Source: WHSW01 sp963729075 (lineage in GTDB: Bacteria; Actinomycetota; Thermoleophilia; Solirubrobacterales; 70-9). Taken from it: DNA of 64,000 nucleotides. Made by a program: the position numbers and the translations under genes. Of this stretch, positions 18,491 through 26,745 are shown piece by piece. Location of the stretch: NCBI GenBank assembly GCA_963729075.1, contig CAVSMU010000011.1, positions 1-64,000 on the forward strand. The letters are read 5' to 3'. Below the pieces are notes generated by a model. It made no database searches, had not been told where the DNA came from, and saw nothing but the letters and a program-made list of their open reading frames with translations. How positions within the stretch are numbered: position 1 is the stretch's first letter; the number at the start of each line of letters is the position of its first letter.

Positions 18491-19885
18491 ACCGCCGTCC
18501 CGCCGACGGTCATCTCCGCGATCCGCACGTGGCCCTGGCCGACGCCGGTGGGCACGGACTGGCCCTCCTTGCCGCAGAAGCCGGTCTTGATCTCGAAGTC
18601 GCCGGCGACCCCGTCGATCTTGCGCAGCGTGTTGAGGCAGTTGCCGATCAGGGTCGCGCCCCGGCACGGGCTCGTGACCTCGCCGCCCTCGATCAGATAG
18701 CCCTCGGACACGCCGAAGACGAAGTCGCCGGTGGTCGGGTCGACCTGTCCGCCGGCGAACGAGACCGCGTAGAAGCCGCGCTCGACCTCGGCGATCAGCT
18801 CCTCGGGCGTCGCGTCGCCGGGAGCGATGAAGGTGTTGGTCATCCGCGGGATCGGCAGGTGGCGAAACGACTGGCGCCGCCCGTTGCCGGTCGAGCTGAC
18901 GTTGTCCTTGCGCGCCCGGAGCAGGTCGTAGAGGTAGGCCGTCACCCGGCCCTCGTGGATCACCGCTGTCGCCTGGGTCGGCGTCCCCTCGTCGTCGATG
19001 CCCTCGGTGCCCCATTCGCCGGGCAGGCGCCCGTCGTCGTAGGCGCGAAGGAACGCGGGCGCGATGTCCTTGCCGAGCTTGCCGACGTAGACCGACGCGC
19101 CCTTCTGGATGTGGTCGGCCTCGAGCCCGTGGCCGGTCATCTCGTGAAACAGGACACCGCCGAAACCGTTGCCGACCACGACCGGCATCGCCCCCGCGGG
19201 GGCCGGACTCGCGTCGAGCAGAGTGAGCGCCGCGCGCGCTGCGCGCTCGGCGATCGCCTCGCCGGCGCCGCCCTCGACCAGCTCGAAGCCGCGGTGGCCG
19301 CCGAGCGTCTCGAAGCCGGTCTCGACCGTGCCGTCACGGACGGCGACGACCTGGACGCCGAGCCGCACCCTGGTGCGATCGTCGGCGGCGAGCCGGCCGT
19401 CGGAGTTGGCGACCGTAATCCGCCGGCGCGCCTCCGAGTAGCCCGCCTGCGCCTGGGTCACCTCGGCGCCGGCCCCGCGGGCGCGCTCGTCGCAGGCGCG
19501 CAGCAGCTCGGCCTTGCGCTCGGGCGGGACGGTCGCGGGGTCGGTCTCGATCTCCTGGGCGACGACGGGCTCGTCGGCGGCGAGCGCCTGCGGCTCGCGC
19601 CGGTCGCCGGAGAGCGCCGCGGCGGCGGCGTCGGCCGCCCGCTCGAGGTCGGCCTCCGCGAGCCCGTCGACGTGGGCGAAATAGGTGGTCTCCCCCGTGA
19701 CGACGCGCACCCCGGCGCCCCGGTCCGAGCCACGCTGGGCGCGCTCGATGCGCGACTCGTCGATCGAGAGCGAGAATCCGGACCGGTCCTCGCAGAAGAG
19801 CTCGGCGAAATCGCCGCCGCGGTCGAGCGCGCGGGCGACGATCCGCGTGGGCGAGCTCGGCGTCGACGAGGGGCTCGGCGGCCAT
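18487..19885 (-). CDS. tldD: Metalloprotease TldD, frame broken near its N-terminus
   Basis: The clean frame from 19710 to 18487 encodes the TldD catalytic part. The zinc site is HEMTGHGLEADH (HExxxH), followed by the family's EGIDDEGTPTQATAVIHEG. Upstream, the same frame continues as RIVARALDRGGDFAELFCED, the correct N-terminal domain, but has no start codon and meets a stop. The ATG at 19885 overlaps the upstream gene's stop (TGATG) and gives MAAEPLVDAELAHAD in another frame. The two pieces join naturally if a small indel near 19840-19850 is assumed. A shorter protein from GTG 19710 would lack the first about 55 residues. It pairs with pmbA downstream. Confidence 0.82.
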
Positions 19886-20094
19886 CAGCGCGACGCGTCG
19901 AGCACTCGCGACGCGGCGAGGAAGAGCTCGCGCCCCTCCTCGGTCTCGGCGCAGAGCGCGATGCCGCGACCGCCGGGGAGATAGATGCGCGCGAACGGGC
20001 GCCGCGTGAGCCGGCGCCGGCGCAGGAACGCCGACGCCTCGTCCGCGTAGCCGGTGACGCGGTCGAGAATCGCCCGATGCGGCTTCGGCGGCAT
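19885..20094 (-). CDS. Small conserved-looking protein of unknown function, 69 residues
   Basis: The ATG at 20094 overlaps the stop of the upstream roadblock-like gene (TGATG), and its own stop overlaps the likely tldD start in the same way, so three genes form one tightly coupled unit. The protein is basic at the N-terminus (FLRRRRLTRRPFARIYLPGG) with a compact C-terminal segment (GIALCAETEEGRELFLAASR). No known domain was recognised. The coupling on both sides argues that it is a real gene. A role linked to TldD/PmbA is inference from position only. Confidence 0.6.
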   Translation of the reverse strand: MPPKPHRAILDRVTGYADEASAFLRRRRLTRRPFARIYLPGGRGIALCAETEEGRELFLAASRVLDASR

Positions 20095-20495
20095 CAGGCG
20101 GCCTCCGCCTCGACCTCGGGCCCGGGCGCCGCGGCGAGCCCCCGCGCGAGCTCGCGCAGTACGGCGCGCATGTCGAAGAACATCAGCGAAGCGAGCGCGA
20201 ACCGCTCGCTCGCGGCGATCAGCGCAAAGCTCTCGTGGCGGACCGCGAACACCTCGCCGTCCTCGGTGCCGACATGGACGTGGCCGGCCGGCTCGCCCGC
20301 GGCGGCGTCGGCGGCGTCGAGCAGGGCCCCGGCCGCCCCTCCCCAGGCCTCGAGCTCGCCCGACGCGGCCAGCGGGGTCCCGTCCTCGGCGAGGATCGCG
20401 CAGCCGCGCAGGTCGGTCGACATCTCGACCAGGCGGGCGACCGCGAGCTCGGCGTCGGCGACCGTCGCGGCGTGTGCGGCGCTTGGGTCTGACAC
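20094..20495 (-). CDS. Roadblock/LC7-like small protein
   Basis: Starting at GTG 20495, the protein of about 133 residues has an alpha/beta pattern resembling roadblock/LC7 domains: a first helix (ELAVARLVEMSTDLRGCAIL), then AEDGTPLAASG, a helical stretch, and a second strand pair (VHVGTEDGEVFAVRHESFAL, IAASERFALASLMFFDMRAV). In other bacteria such proteins modulate small GTPases, but no GTPase gene is adjacent. An upstream ATG at 20588 would run across the start of the opposite gene at 20515 and is less likely. The gene heads the unit that continues to tldD and pmbA. Confidence 0.55.
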   Translation of the reverse strand: MSDPSAAHAATVADAELAVARLVEMSTDLRGCAILAEDGTPLAASGELEAWGGAAGALLDAADAAAGEPAGHVHVGTEDGEVFAVRHESFALIAASERFALASLMFFDMRAVLRELARGLAAAPGPEVEAEAA

Positions 20496-20514
20496 GTCGG
20501 CGACAATAGCGCCC

Positions 20515-20655
20515 GTGTCATTGGAGCGAGCTTCGTGGCTGACGGTGGTCGGGATCTGCGCGATCGCCACGATCCTGCTGGCGATCAACGGCTACAGCGG
20601 CTATTCGATCGTGGTCGCGGCGGTCGGCGCCGCGGCGGCCGTGAACCTGTTCTGA
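20515..20655 (+). CDS. Very small two-helix membrane protein, 46 residues
   Basis: Starting at GTG 20515 and ending at TGA 20655, the peptide begins VSLERASWLTVVGICAIATI and continues as a second hydrophobic stretch (SIVVAAVGAAAAVNLF), joined by NGYSGYS. It is short enough to be missed by gene finders. The clean start, the clear hydrophobic pattern and its position divergent from the roadblock-like gene (starts about 20 bp apart) support a real gene. I recall similar tiny proteins ending NLF in related actinobacteria. Function unknown. Confidence 0.55.
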   Translation: MSLERASWLTVVGICAIATILLAINGYSGYSIVVAAVGAAAAVNLF

Positions 20656-20664
20656 GCGGGCCGT

Positions 20665-21582
20665 TCACCCCGCCCGATACGGACCCCGCGCCTCCTCCTC
20701 GGGCGGGCGGTAGGACTTCTCGGGCTCGTTGTGGATCAGGACGTCGGACTGCGGGATCTCGGCCTCGATCGCGCCGCGGACGGCGTGCGCGGTGGCGTGG
20801 GCCTGCTCGAGCGAGGTGCCGCGACGGAACTGCAGGTGGAGGTCGATGTAGGAGCGGGCGCCCGCCCGGCGCGCGCGCAGCTTGTGGTAGCCGGCGACCT
20901 CGGGGAACCGGTCGCGCACCGAGGCGATCGCGGCCTCGATCCGGTCGAGCTCGTCGGCGGGCGGCGCCTCGTCGACCAGCACCCGGCTGGAGCGCGTGAG
21001 GATCCGCAGGCCGGCGACGACGATCACCGCCGCCACGACGAGCGCGGCGATCGAGTCGAACGCCGGCTCGCCGGTGAGCTCGACCAGGACCAGGCCGACG
21101 AGCACGCCGAGCGAGGTGAGCGCGTCGGTGCGCAGGTGGGCCGCGTCGCCCTCAAGCGCGGGCGAGCCGAGCGCCCGGGCGCGCCGGTAGAGGAAGGTCG
21201 AGACGCCGACGTTGGCGACCATCGAGAAGGCGATCACGGCGATGCCGATGCCGAGGTCCTCGACCTCCGCGCCGGTGACGAGCCGTCGCGTCGCCTCGAA
21301 GACGATGATCCCGGCGCCGACCAGGATCAACATGCCCTCGATCGCGGCGGCCAGGTTCTCGACCTTCTCGTGCCCGTAGGGGTGCTCGCGGTCGGCGGGC
21401 TCGTCGGCCTTCCGGACCGAGACGAAGGCGACGACCGAGGCCAGCAGATCGATTCCCGAGTGGATCGCCTCGGTGATGATCGCGATCGAGCCCGTGATCG
21501 CCCCGGCCGCGAGCTTGAGCGCGATCAGGATCGAGTTCGAGGCGATCGAGAGCCCTGCGGCGCCGCTCTTGGTGCGGATCAT
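20665..21582 (-). CDS. Cation diffusion facilitator (CDF) metal transporter
   Basis: The 305-residue protein has six membrane helices and the CDF metal-site motif in helix 2 (ITEAIHSGIDLLASVVAF, with H and D ligands), YGHEKVENLAAAIEGM, and HLRTDALTSLGVLVG in helix 5 with the second H/D pair. The C-terminal about 90 residues form the cytoplasmic metal-sensing domain (VAGYHKLRARRAGARSYIDL, HATAHAVRGAIEAEI). It exports divalent metals such as Zn2+ or Fe2+/Mn2+ in exchange for protons; selectivity cannot be fixed. Its ATG overlaps the rdgB stop (ATGA), so it ends an rph-rdgB-CDF operon. Confidence 0.9.
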   Translation of the reverse strand: MIRTKSGAAGLSIASNSILIALKLAAGAITGSIAIITEAIHSGIDLLASVVAFVSVRKADEPADREHPYGHEKVENLAAAIEGMLILVGAGIIVFEATRRLVTGAEVEDLGIGIAVIAFSMVANVGVSTFLYRRARALGSPALEGDAAHLRTDALTSLGVLVGLVLVELTGEPAFDSIAALVVAAVIVVAGLRILTRSSRVLVDEAPPADELDRIEAAIASVRDRFPEVAGYHKLRARRAGARSYIDLHLQFRRGTSLEQAHATAHAVRGAIEAEIPQSDVLIHNEPEKSYRPPEEEARGPYRAG

Positions 21583-22184
21583 CGCCGCTCTACCTCGCGT
21601 CGTCCCGTTAGGTAGCGGGCGAGCGCCCGTGCGGCGCGACCGCGATGGCTGATCGCGTGCTTCTCGGCGGGGCTCAGCTCGGCCATCGTGCGCGAGTCCT
21701 CGGGGCCGGTGTCGTCGGGGACGAAGGCCGGGTCGTAGCCGAACCCTCCCGAGCCGCGCGGCTCGTGCGCCAGCGTGCCCTCGCAGCGCCCCTCGAACAG
21801 GTGCTCGGCGCCGTCGGCGTCGATGAGCGCGATCACGCAGGCGTAGGCGACCCGGCGATCGTCCGCGGACTCCAGCTCGCGCATCAGGAGCGCCAGGTTC
21901 TGCTCGTCGCTCGCGCCCTCGCCGGCGAAGCGCGCCGAGCGCACGCCGGGACGCCCGCCGAGCGCCGCCGCCTCGATCCCGGAGTCGTCGGCGATCGCCG
22001 GGCGGCCGGAGTGCTCGTGCGCGGCGCGCGCCTTGATCAGCGCGTTCTCGGCGAAGGTCTCACCGGTCTCGGGCGGTAGCTGCACGCCTTCGTCGAGCGG
22101 CACCAGGCGGGCTTCGTCCTCGCCGACGATCTGCTCGAGCTCGGCGAGCTTGTGGGGGTTGCGGGTCGCGACGACGAGCCGCAC
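21579..22184 (-). CDS. rdgB: dITP/XTP pyrophosphatase (RdgB/HAM1)
   Basis: The 201-residue enzyme opens with the substrate-binding motif MRLVVATRNPHKLAELEQIV (TxNxxK). It contains the catalytic region IADDSGIEAAALGGRPGVRS, with the general-base Asp in ADDSG, and the C-terminal GSGGFGYDPAFVP followed by AELSPAEKHAISHRGRAARAL. It hydrolyses non-canonical purine nucleoside triphosphates (dITP, XTP) and keeps them out of DNA and RNA. Length is normal. It starts four bases after rph, an arrangement common in bacteria. Confidence 0.95.
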   Translation of the reverse strand: MRLVVATRNPHKLAELEQIVGEDEARLVPLDEGVQLPPETGETFAENALIKARAAHEHSGRPAIADDSGIEAAALGGRPGVRSARFAGEGASDEQNLALLMRELESADDRRVAYACVIALIDADGAEHLFEGRCEGTLAHEPRGSGGFGYDPAFVPDDTGPEDSRTMAELSPAEKHAISHRGRAARALARYLTGRREVERR

Positions 22185-22188
22185 GCGG

Positions 22189-22920
22189 TCAGCCGGGCAG
22201 CGGCCCGCCGCAGGCCTCGACCTGCGCCTCGCGCAGGGTGGCGATCGCCGGCTCGGCGAGGCCGAGCAGCTCGTCGAGCGAGGCGCGCGAGACCGGCGTG
22301 CGTTCGGCGGTCGCCTGCACCTCGATCAGACCGCCGTCGCCGGTCATGACGATGTTCGCGTCGACCTCGGCCCGCGAGTCCTCTGAGTAGTCGAGGTCGC
22401 AGAGGACCTCGCCGTCGACGACACCGCACGAGATCGCCGCGATCGACCCGGTGAGCGGATCGCGCTCGAGCTCGCCCGCCTCGAGGAGGCTCTGGGTCGC
22501 CAGCCGCAGGGCGACGTAGCCGCCGGTGATCGAGGCGCAGCGCGTGCCGCCATCGGCCTGGAGCACGTCGCAGTCGACATAGACGGAGCGGTCCGGCAGC
22601 GCGCTCAAGTCGACGACGCCGCGCAGTGCGCGCCCGATCAACCGCTGGATCTCGGTCGACCGCCCGTCGGGGCGCCCGCGCTTGGAGTCGCGTTCCTTGC
22701 GCTCGCCGGTCGACGCGGGGAGCATCGCGTACTCGGAGGTGACCCAGCCGCGGCCCTTGCCCTCGAGCCAGCGCGGCACCCTGTCCGACACCGACGCGGT
22801 GCAGATCACCCGCGTCTCGCCCTGCTCATACAGGCACGAGCCGGTCGCGGTGCGCACGAACCCGGGCTCGATCGAGACCGGGCGCAGGTCCGCGTTTGTG
22901 CGGTCGTAGCTGCGGGGCAC
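22189..22920 (-). CDS. rph: Ribonuclease PH
   Basis: Starting at GTG 22920, the 243-residue protein begins VPRSYDRTNADLRPVSIEPG and has the RNase PH hallmarks GETRVICTASV, SKRGRPDGRSTEIQRLIGRA and LQADGGTRCASITGGYVALR. The enzyme trims the 3' ends of tRNA precursors by phosphorolysis. A longer frame upstream to 23016 reads as non-coding. Length is typical. It heads the rph-rdgB-CDF operon. Confidence 0.95.
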   Translation of the reverse strand: MPRSYDRTNADLRPVSIEPGFVRTATGSCLYEQGETRVICTASVSDRVPRWLEGKGRGWVTSEYAMLPASTGERKERDSKRGRPDGRSTEIQRLIGRALRGVVDLSALPDRSVYVDCDVLQADGGTRCASITGGYVALRLATQSLLEAGELERDPLTGSIAAISCGVVDGEVLCDLDYSEDSRAEVDANIVMTGDGGLIEVQATAERTPVSRASLDELLGLAEPAIATLREAQVEACGGPLPG

Positions 22921-23080
22921 CGCGCGAGTGTATGAGCCCGCCAACGACGAGCGCGGTGGCGCAGGGGTGCGGCCGCCGTGACCGGACGCCGCCGCCCGCT
23001 CTACCCCACGGCCCAATCGCCGGGGACGTGGCGGGCGGCGGCGCCGTCGGCGGCGCGCCGAGGCCGGTTCCGCGGGACCG

Positions 23081-23326
23081 TTACCTGAACGAGATGGCGT
23101 TGATCGCCTGCTTGATCTTGGCGATGATCACCTCGGCGATCTCGGTGCCCTGACTGCCGTTGAAATTCCGCATCGCGACCACCATGCCGACCATCAGCAT
23201 CGAGACCAGCAGGATCAGGCCGACGTACTCGACCGTGCCCTGACCGCGCTCGCACGCCAGACGGCGGCGGAGGCGAGCGGCGAGCCCGAGGGCACCGAGG
23301 TGGGCGTACGCGTACAGCTCTTGCAT
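23081..23326 (-). CDS. Flp-family type IVb pilin-like protein
   Basis: ATG 23326, preceded by an AAGGAG ribosome site, opens an 81-residue protein. A basic leader (AARLRRRLACERG) is followed by QGTVEYVGLILLVSMLMVGM, matching the Flp pilin cleavage/assembly segment in which a prepilin peptidase cuts before a hydrophobic helix with Glu at position 5. The C-terminal 30 residues (GTEIAEVIIAKIKQAINAIS) form an amphipathic helix. No tad/flp assembly genes are in the window, so it appears isolated here. The leader is longer than in many Flp proteins. An upstream in-frame start at 23422 is not supported. Confidence 0.7.
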   Translation of the reverse strand: MQELYAYAHLGALGLAARLRRRLACERGQGTVEYVGLILLVSMLMVGMVVAMRNFNGSQGTEIAEVIIAKIKQAINAISFR

Positions 23327-23459
23327 CGTGCTCCTTCCGTCAGATTCGACGGAGCCGATACTGGCCGGGGAGACGTGACCGATCCAGACCTGGGTGTCGC
23401 AACTCGGCCGCCGCTGTCCCACCTGATGCGCACGATCGGGTACGCGCCGTCCAAAAGAG

Positions 23460-23479
23460 ATAGTCTGATATAAGACTAT
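23460..23479. promoter_or_regulatory. Palindromic MarR-type operator over a putative -10 element
   Basis: A perfect 7-bp inverted repeat, ATAGTCT-GATATA-AGACTAT, ends three bases before the MarR gene ATG at 23483. A -10-like TATAAG (23469-23474) sits inside it and would start transcription at or next to the ATG, giving a leaderless mRNA. The position and symmetry fit auto-repression by the MarR protein. The sequence is conspicuously A/T-rich for this genome. Confidence 0.65.
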
Positions 23480-23482
23480 TCT

Positions 23483-23941
23483 ATGATCCAGTCGAGCGAG
23501 CGAGCGGTGACGGCGAGCGTGGTGGGCCGAGCCAATCTCGGATTCCTGCTCGCCAAGGCATCGCAGCGCTGGAACGAGCTGCTGTACGCGCGGTTCAGCG
23601 AGCGCGGCTTCGGCGAGGTCAGGCCCGCTTACGGCTCGATCCTCCTTCCTCTGTTCGAGGAGGACGGGCTACGGATCGGTGAGCTCGGCCGCCGCGCCCG
23701 GCTTGCCAAGCAGACGATGACCACAATGGTCCGCCTGCTGGAGCGAGATGGGCTCGTCGCCCTCCAACCGGACCCCGAGGACGCACGCGCCACTCGTGTC
23801 TACCTGACCGCCCGTGCGCGCCGTTTTCGTCCCGTCGCCGAGGAGGTGCTGACGCGTCTCGACGACCTGGTCCGGGAGACGCTCGGCGCCAGGCGCTCGC
23901 TCGAGCTGGCAACCGATCTGAAGGAGGTGAGCGCGCTGTGA
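23483..23941 (+). CDS. MarR-family transcriptional regulator
   Basis: The 152-residue protein has the winged-helix core of MarR regulators: GLRIGELGRRARLAKQTMTT (helix-turn-helix, about residues 62-81), MVRLLERDGLVALQPDPEDA (recognition region and start of the wing), then ATRVYLTARARR. MarR dimers bind palindromes, and one lies at 23460-23479 directly before the start, so autoregulation is likely. The gene overlaps the downstream SRPBCC gene (GTGA), making a two-gene operon. The ligand is unknown. The MFS pump downstream is on the other strand and converges. Confidence 0.9.
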   Translation: MIQSSERAVTASVVGRANLGFLLAKASQRWNELLYARFSERGFGEVRPAYGSILLPLFEEDGLRIGELGRRARLAKQTMTTMVRLLERDGLVALQPDPEDARATRVYLTARARRFRPVAEEVLTRLDDLVRETLGARRSLELATDLKEVSAL

Positions 23942-24342
23942 GAAGTCGCACCGTGACCACAGTTCTGCCGGCGCCCAAAGACGAGGTATTCGAGTTCATG
24001 TCGGAGGTCGAGAACCTGCCCGAGTGGGCGACCGAGTTCGCTCGCGAGCTGCGCCGCGACGAAGCCGGCTACCTGGTGGTCAACAACCTGGGCGAGTTCC
24101 GTTTCCAGATCCGGGCGGACGCCGAGAGCGGTGTGATCGACATGTTCGCCGGTCCGACCGTCGATGAGATGGCGGTCTTTCCGACCCGCGTGGTCGAGCT
24201 GCCGGACGGGCGGACGGCCTACAGCTTCACGATGTTCCAGGGCCCGGGTATGGCCGACGAGCTGTTCGAGGGCCAATACCAGTCGCTCAAACGCGAGTTC
24301 GCGAACATCGAGGCGCGCTTCGCGCCGGACGAGCGCGACTAG
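23938..24342 (+). CDS. SRPBCC (START-like) ligand-binding or cyclase-type protein
   Basis: The 134-residue protein, starting at GTG 23938 within the MarR stop, has the SRPBCC opening VTTVLPAPKDEVFEFMSEVE and NLPEWATEF, followed by alternating strands and a long C-terminal helix (ELFEGQYQSLKREFANIEAR). The fold makes a deep hydrophobic cavity used for lipid or aromatic ligands or as a polyketide-cyclase pocket. Coupling with MarR suggests it handles or senses a small hydrophobic compound, which is inference. No catalytic residues can be assigned. Confidence 0.75.
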   Translation: MRSRTVTTVLPAPKDEVFEFMSEVENLPEWATEFARELRRDEAGYLVVNNLGEFRFQIRADAESGVIDMFAGPTVDEMAVFPTRVVELPDGRTAYSFTMFQGPGMADELFEGQYQSLKREFANIEARFAPDERD

Positions 24343-24393
24343 GAACGGCGTCGCGCCGGGCTCCAGGCCGAGCCAGGGCTCGTGGCGAAAGAG

Positions 24394-25893
24394 CTATCCG
24401 GCTTCGTTGTACGCGAGCTCCCGCTTGGCGAGCTCGTGCTCGTGCTCGGCCTCGGGCTCCATGGCCGGCTGCGGCGCCGGCTCGAGCACGGAGACCGCGA
24501 CCGCGATCGCCACCGCGACCAGCCCGATGCCGATCAGGTAGGCGAGGTGGTAGCCGGAGTTCAGCGCCGAGGCGGCCGCCTCGCCGTCGGCGACGAGGCC
24601 CTGCGTCCGCTCCGTCGCCACGGTGGCGAGCACCGCGAGCCCGAGCGCACCGCTCACCTGCACGCTGGTGTTGACCAGGCCGGATGCCAGGCCCGAGTCC
24701 TGCGGCTCGACGCCGGACATCGCGAGCGTCATGAGCGAGGGGAAGGCGAGTCCCGTGCCCAGGCCCATCAGGATCATCGACGGCAGGATGTCGACGACGT
24801 AGCTCGCGTCCACCGGGGTGCGCGCGAAGAGCAGCAGGCCGGCAACGATCGCGATCAGGCCCGGGATCAGGGTCGCCCGCGGGCCGAAGCGGAGGTTGAG
24901 CCGCCCAGTGAAGCGGAACGACATCGTCCCCATCACGATCGTCCAGGGGAGGAAGGCGAGGCCGACCTCGAGCGGGTCGTAGCCCAGGATGCGCTGCAGG
25001 TAGAGGGCACCGAGGAAGAACATCCCGAACATCCCGACGACGAGCAGCCCCTGGATCAGGTTCGCTCCCGAGACGTTCCGCGAGCGGAACAGCCGCAGCG
25101 GCATCAGCGGGTTCGCGATCCGCGCCTGCCGGGCGACGAACGCGGCCAGCAGCGCGATCGCGACGCCTCCGAGCACCAGGGTCTCGGTCGAGCCCCAGCC
25201 CCGCTCGCCGGCCTCGAGGATCGTGTACACGCCCAGCATCAGCCCGGCGGTCACCAGCACCGCGCCGACAACGTCGGCGCCCTGCCGAAGGCCGGCGCCC
25301 TCGCTCGGTTCGACCAGCCGCAGCGCGAAGAACCCGGTCGCGAGGCCGATCGGGAGGTTGACGAAGAAGATCCAATGCCAGCTGATCGCCTCGGTGAGCA
25401 CGCCGCCGGCGAGCAACCCGATCGAGCCGCCGGCGACGGCGACGAAGGTGTAGATGCCGATCGCCTTCGCCTGCTCGCGCGGCTCGGGGAACATCGTCAC
25501 CACCATGCCGAGGATCACCGCGGAGGCGAGCGCGCCGCCGGCGCCCTGGATGAAGCGGGCCCCGATCAGCATGCCCTGGCTCTGCGCGAGGGCGCACAGC
25601 AGCGACGCGCCGGTGAACACCGCGAGGCCGATCAGGAACACACGCCGCTGGCCGATCAGGTCGCCGGCGCGGCCCGCGAGCAGCAGCAGCCCGCCGAAGG
25701 GGATCAGGTACGCGTTGACCACCCAGGCGAGGTCGGACTGCGAGAAGTCGAGGTCCCCCTGGATCGAGGGCAGCGCGACGTTGACGATCGTGGCATCGAG
25801 CACGATCATCAGCACGCCCGCGCACAGGACGTAGAGCGCAAGCCAGCGGCGACGGTCCTCCGAGGGCGCGATCGATGCGGCGATGTCGGTCAC
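24394..25893 (-). CDS. MFS drug-efflux transporter, DHA2 (14-helix) family
   Basis: The 499-residue membrane protein has the DHA2 pattern of 14 helices. Motif A-like residues appear in LLLLAGRAGDLIGQRRVFLI, the antiporter motif C region in SIGLLAGGVLTEAISWHWIF, followed by FFVNLPIGLATGF, which is highly typical of EmrB/QacA proteins. These pumps expel drugs or metabolites using the proton gradient. The C-terminal tail is Glu-rich (MEPEAEHEHELAKREL). It converges with the MarR/SRPBCC operon, but its promoter is on the far side, so control by that MarR is not evident. Confidence 0.9.
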   Translation of the reverse strand: MTDIAASIAPSEDRRRWLALYVLCAGVLMIVLDATIVNVALPSIQGDLDFSQSDLAWVVNAYLIPFGGLLLLAGRAGDLIGQRRVFLIGLAVFTGASLLCALAQSQGMLIGARFIQGAGGALASAVILGMVVTMFPEPREQAKAIGIYTFVAVAGGSIGLLAGGVLTEAISWHWIFFVNLPIGLATGFFALRLVEPSEGAGLRQGADVVGAVLVTAGLMLGVYTILEAGERGWGSTETLVLGGVAIALLAAFVARQARIANPLMPLRLFRSRNVSGANLIQGLLVVGMFGMFFLGALYLQRILGYDPLEVGLAFLPWTIVMGTMSFRFTGRLNLRFGPRATLIPGLIAIVAGLLLFARTPVDASYVVDILPSMILMGLGTGLAFPSLMTLAMSGVEPQDSGLASGLVNTSVQVSGALGLAVLATVATERTQGLVADGEAAASALNSGYHLAYLIGIGLVAVAIAVAVSVLEPAPQPAMEPEAEHEHELAKRELAYNEAG

Positions 25894-26293
25894 GTCACTC
25901 AGGATGGAGACCGAAGCCGTGGATGAACATACGGGCGGCCTGCGTGTCCGGGTTCGGGTAGCCGCACCGTGTCCCGCGGGTGGGCCGTGACCGCCCAGGC
26001 TCGGACCGCGGACTGGCTACTGTCCGGCCCGTGACCGCGCCGCCATCACTGCCGCTGACCGGCGCCTGCGTGTGCGCCGCGATGTGGGCACCCGGGCGCA
26101 CGCATGAATGGACACTTTGGGCGGGCTGAGGCGCCCGTGACCATTCGAACGTGAGTGTCGCGGTTCATTGGACACGCCGGGCATCGCCGGCGCCGAGTGG
26201 CCAAGCAACAGCCTGTCACTCGGCGCTTGCACGGCTACGCGCGGTATGCGTTGACCGGCGAAGAACGGGACGGTCTTCCCTAGAGTCCGACGC
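25894..26293. other. Intergenic region of about 400 bp, no gene recognised
   Basis: This lies between the divergent MFS and HhH genes. No frame with convincing coding character was found on either strand. The promoters of both flanking genes must lie here, but no clear -35/-10 pair was identified. Confidence 0.5.
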
Positions 26294-26725
26294 ATGGCCC
26301 AAAGCCGTTTCTCCGGCGAGTCCGCGGGCGAGCTCACCTCGATCGCAGCGATGGCTGCCGCCGCCGAGGAGCTGGCCGCAGGCTCGGAGGCCGCGACCCT
26401 GCCGGAGCGCGACCTCGAGCCCCCGGCGTGGGTGACGGGCGAGCCCGAAGAGACGCCCGAGCCCGAGCCGGAGTCCGAATCCAGGCCCGAGCCCGAGCCC
26501 GAGCCCGCCGCGGTCGAGCCAGCAGGTGAGTCGAACGGCACGATCAGCCTCAGCTCCGCGGAGTTCGACGACCTGCGCGGCCTCGGGATGTCGGTGACGC
26601 AGGCGAAGCGCGTGCTCCGCTACCGCGAGCAGCGTGGCGGCTTCACCGACTTCGACGAGCTCGAGCGGGTGCCGGGGTTCCCGCGTGAGTTCCTCGCGGA
26701 GATCAGCGACCGGGTGGTCCCCTAG
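26294..26725 (+). CDS. Helix-hairpin-helix (ComEA-like) domain protein
   Basis: The 143-residue protein has an Ala/Glu/Pro-rich N-terminal half, with an acidic Pro-Glu repeat at about residues 48-80, and a C-terminal helix-hairpin-helix pair at about 90-140 (LRGLGMSVTQAKRVLRYREQ, RGGFTDFDELERVPGFPREF). The second unit matches ComEA/T2SK-type HhH repeats that bind DNA backbone without sequence preference. There is no signal peptide or membrane helix, unlike ComEA itself, so a cytoplasmic role is more likely. It converges with the SnoaL gene, with 20 bp between stops. Confidence 0.68.
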   Translation: MAQSRFSGESAGELTSIAAMAAAAEELAAGSEAATLPERDLEPPAWVTGEPEETPEPEPESESRPEPEPEPAAVEPAGESNGTISLSSAEFDDLRGLGMSVTQAKRVLRYREQRGGFTDFDELERVPGFPREFLAEISDRVVP

Positions 26726-26745
26726 CGGGCCGTCCTCCCTTCCGC

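Noticed and set aside
24287..25825. Second minus-strand frame and a plus-strand frame over the MFS gene
   Set aside because: Both are Arg/Gly/Asp-rich shadows. The frame 24394-25893 has full MFS motifs.
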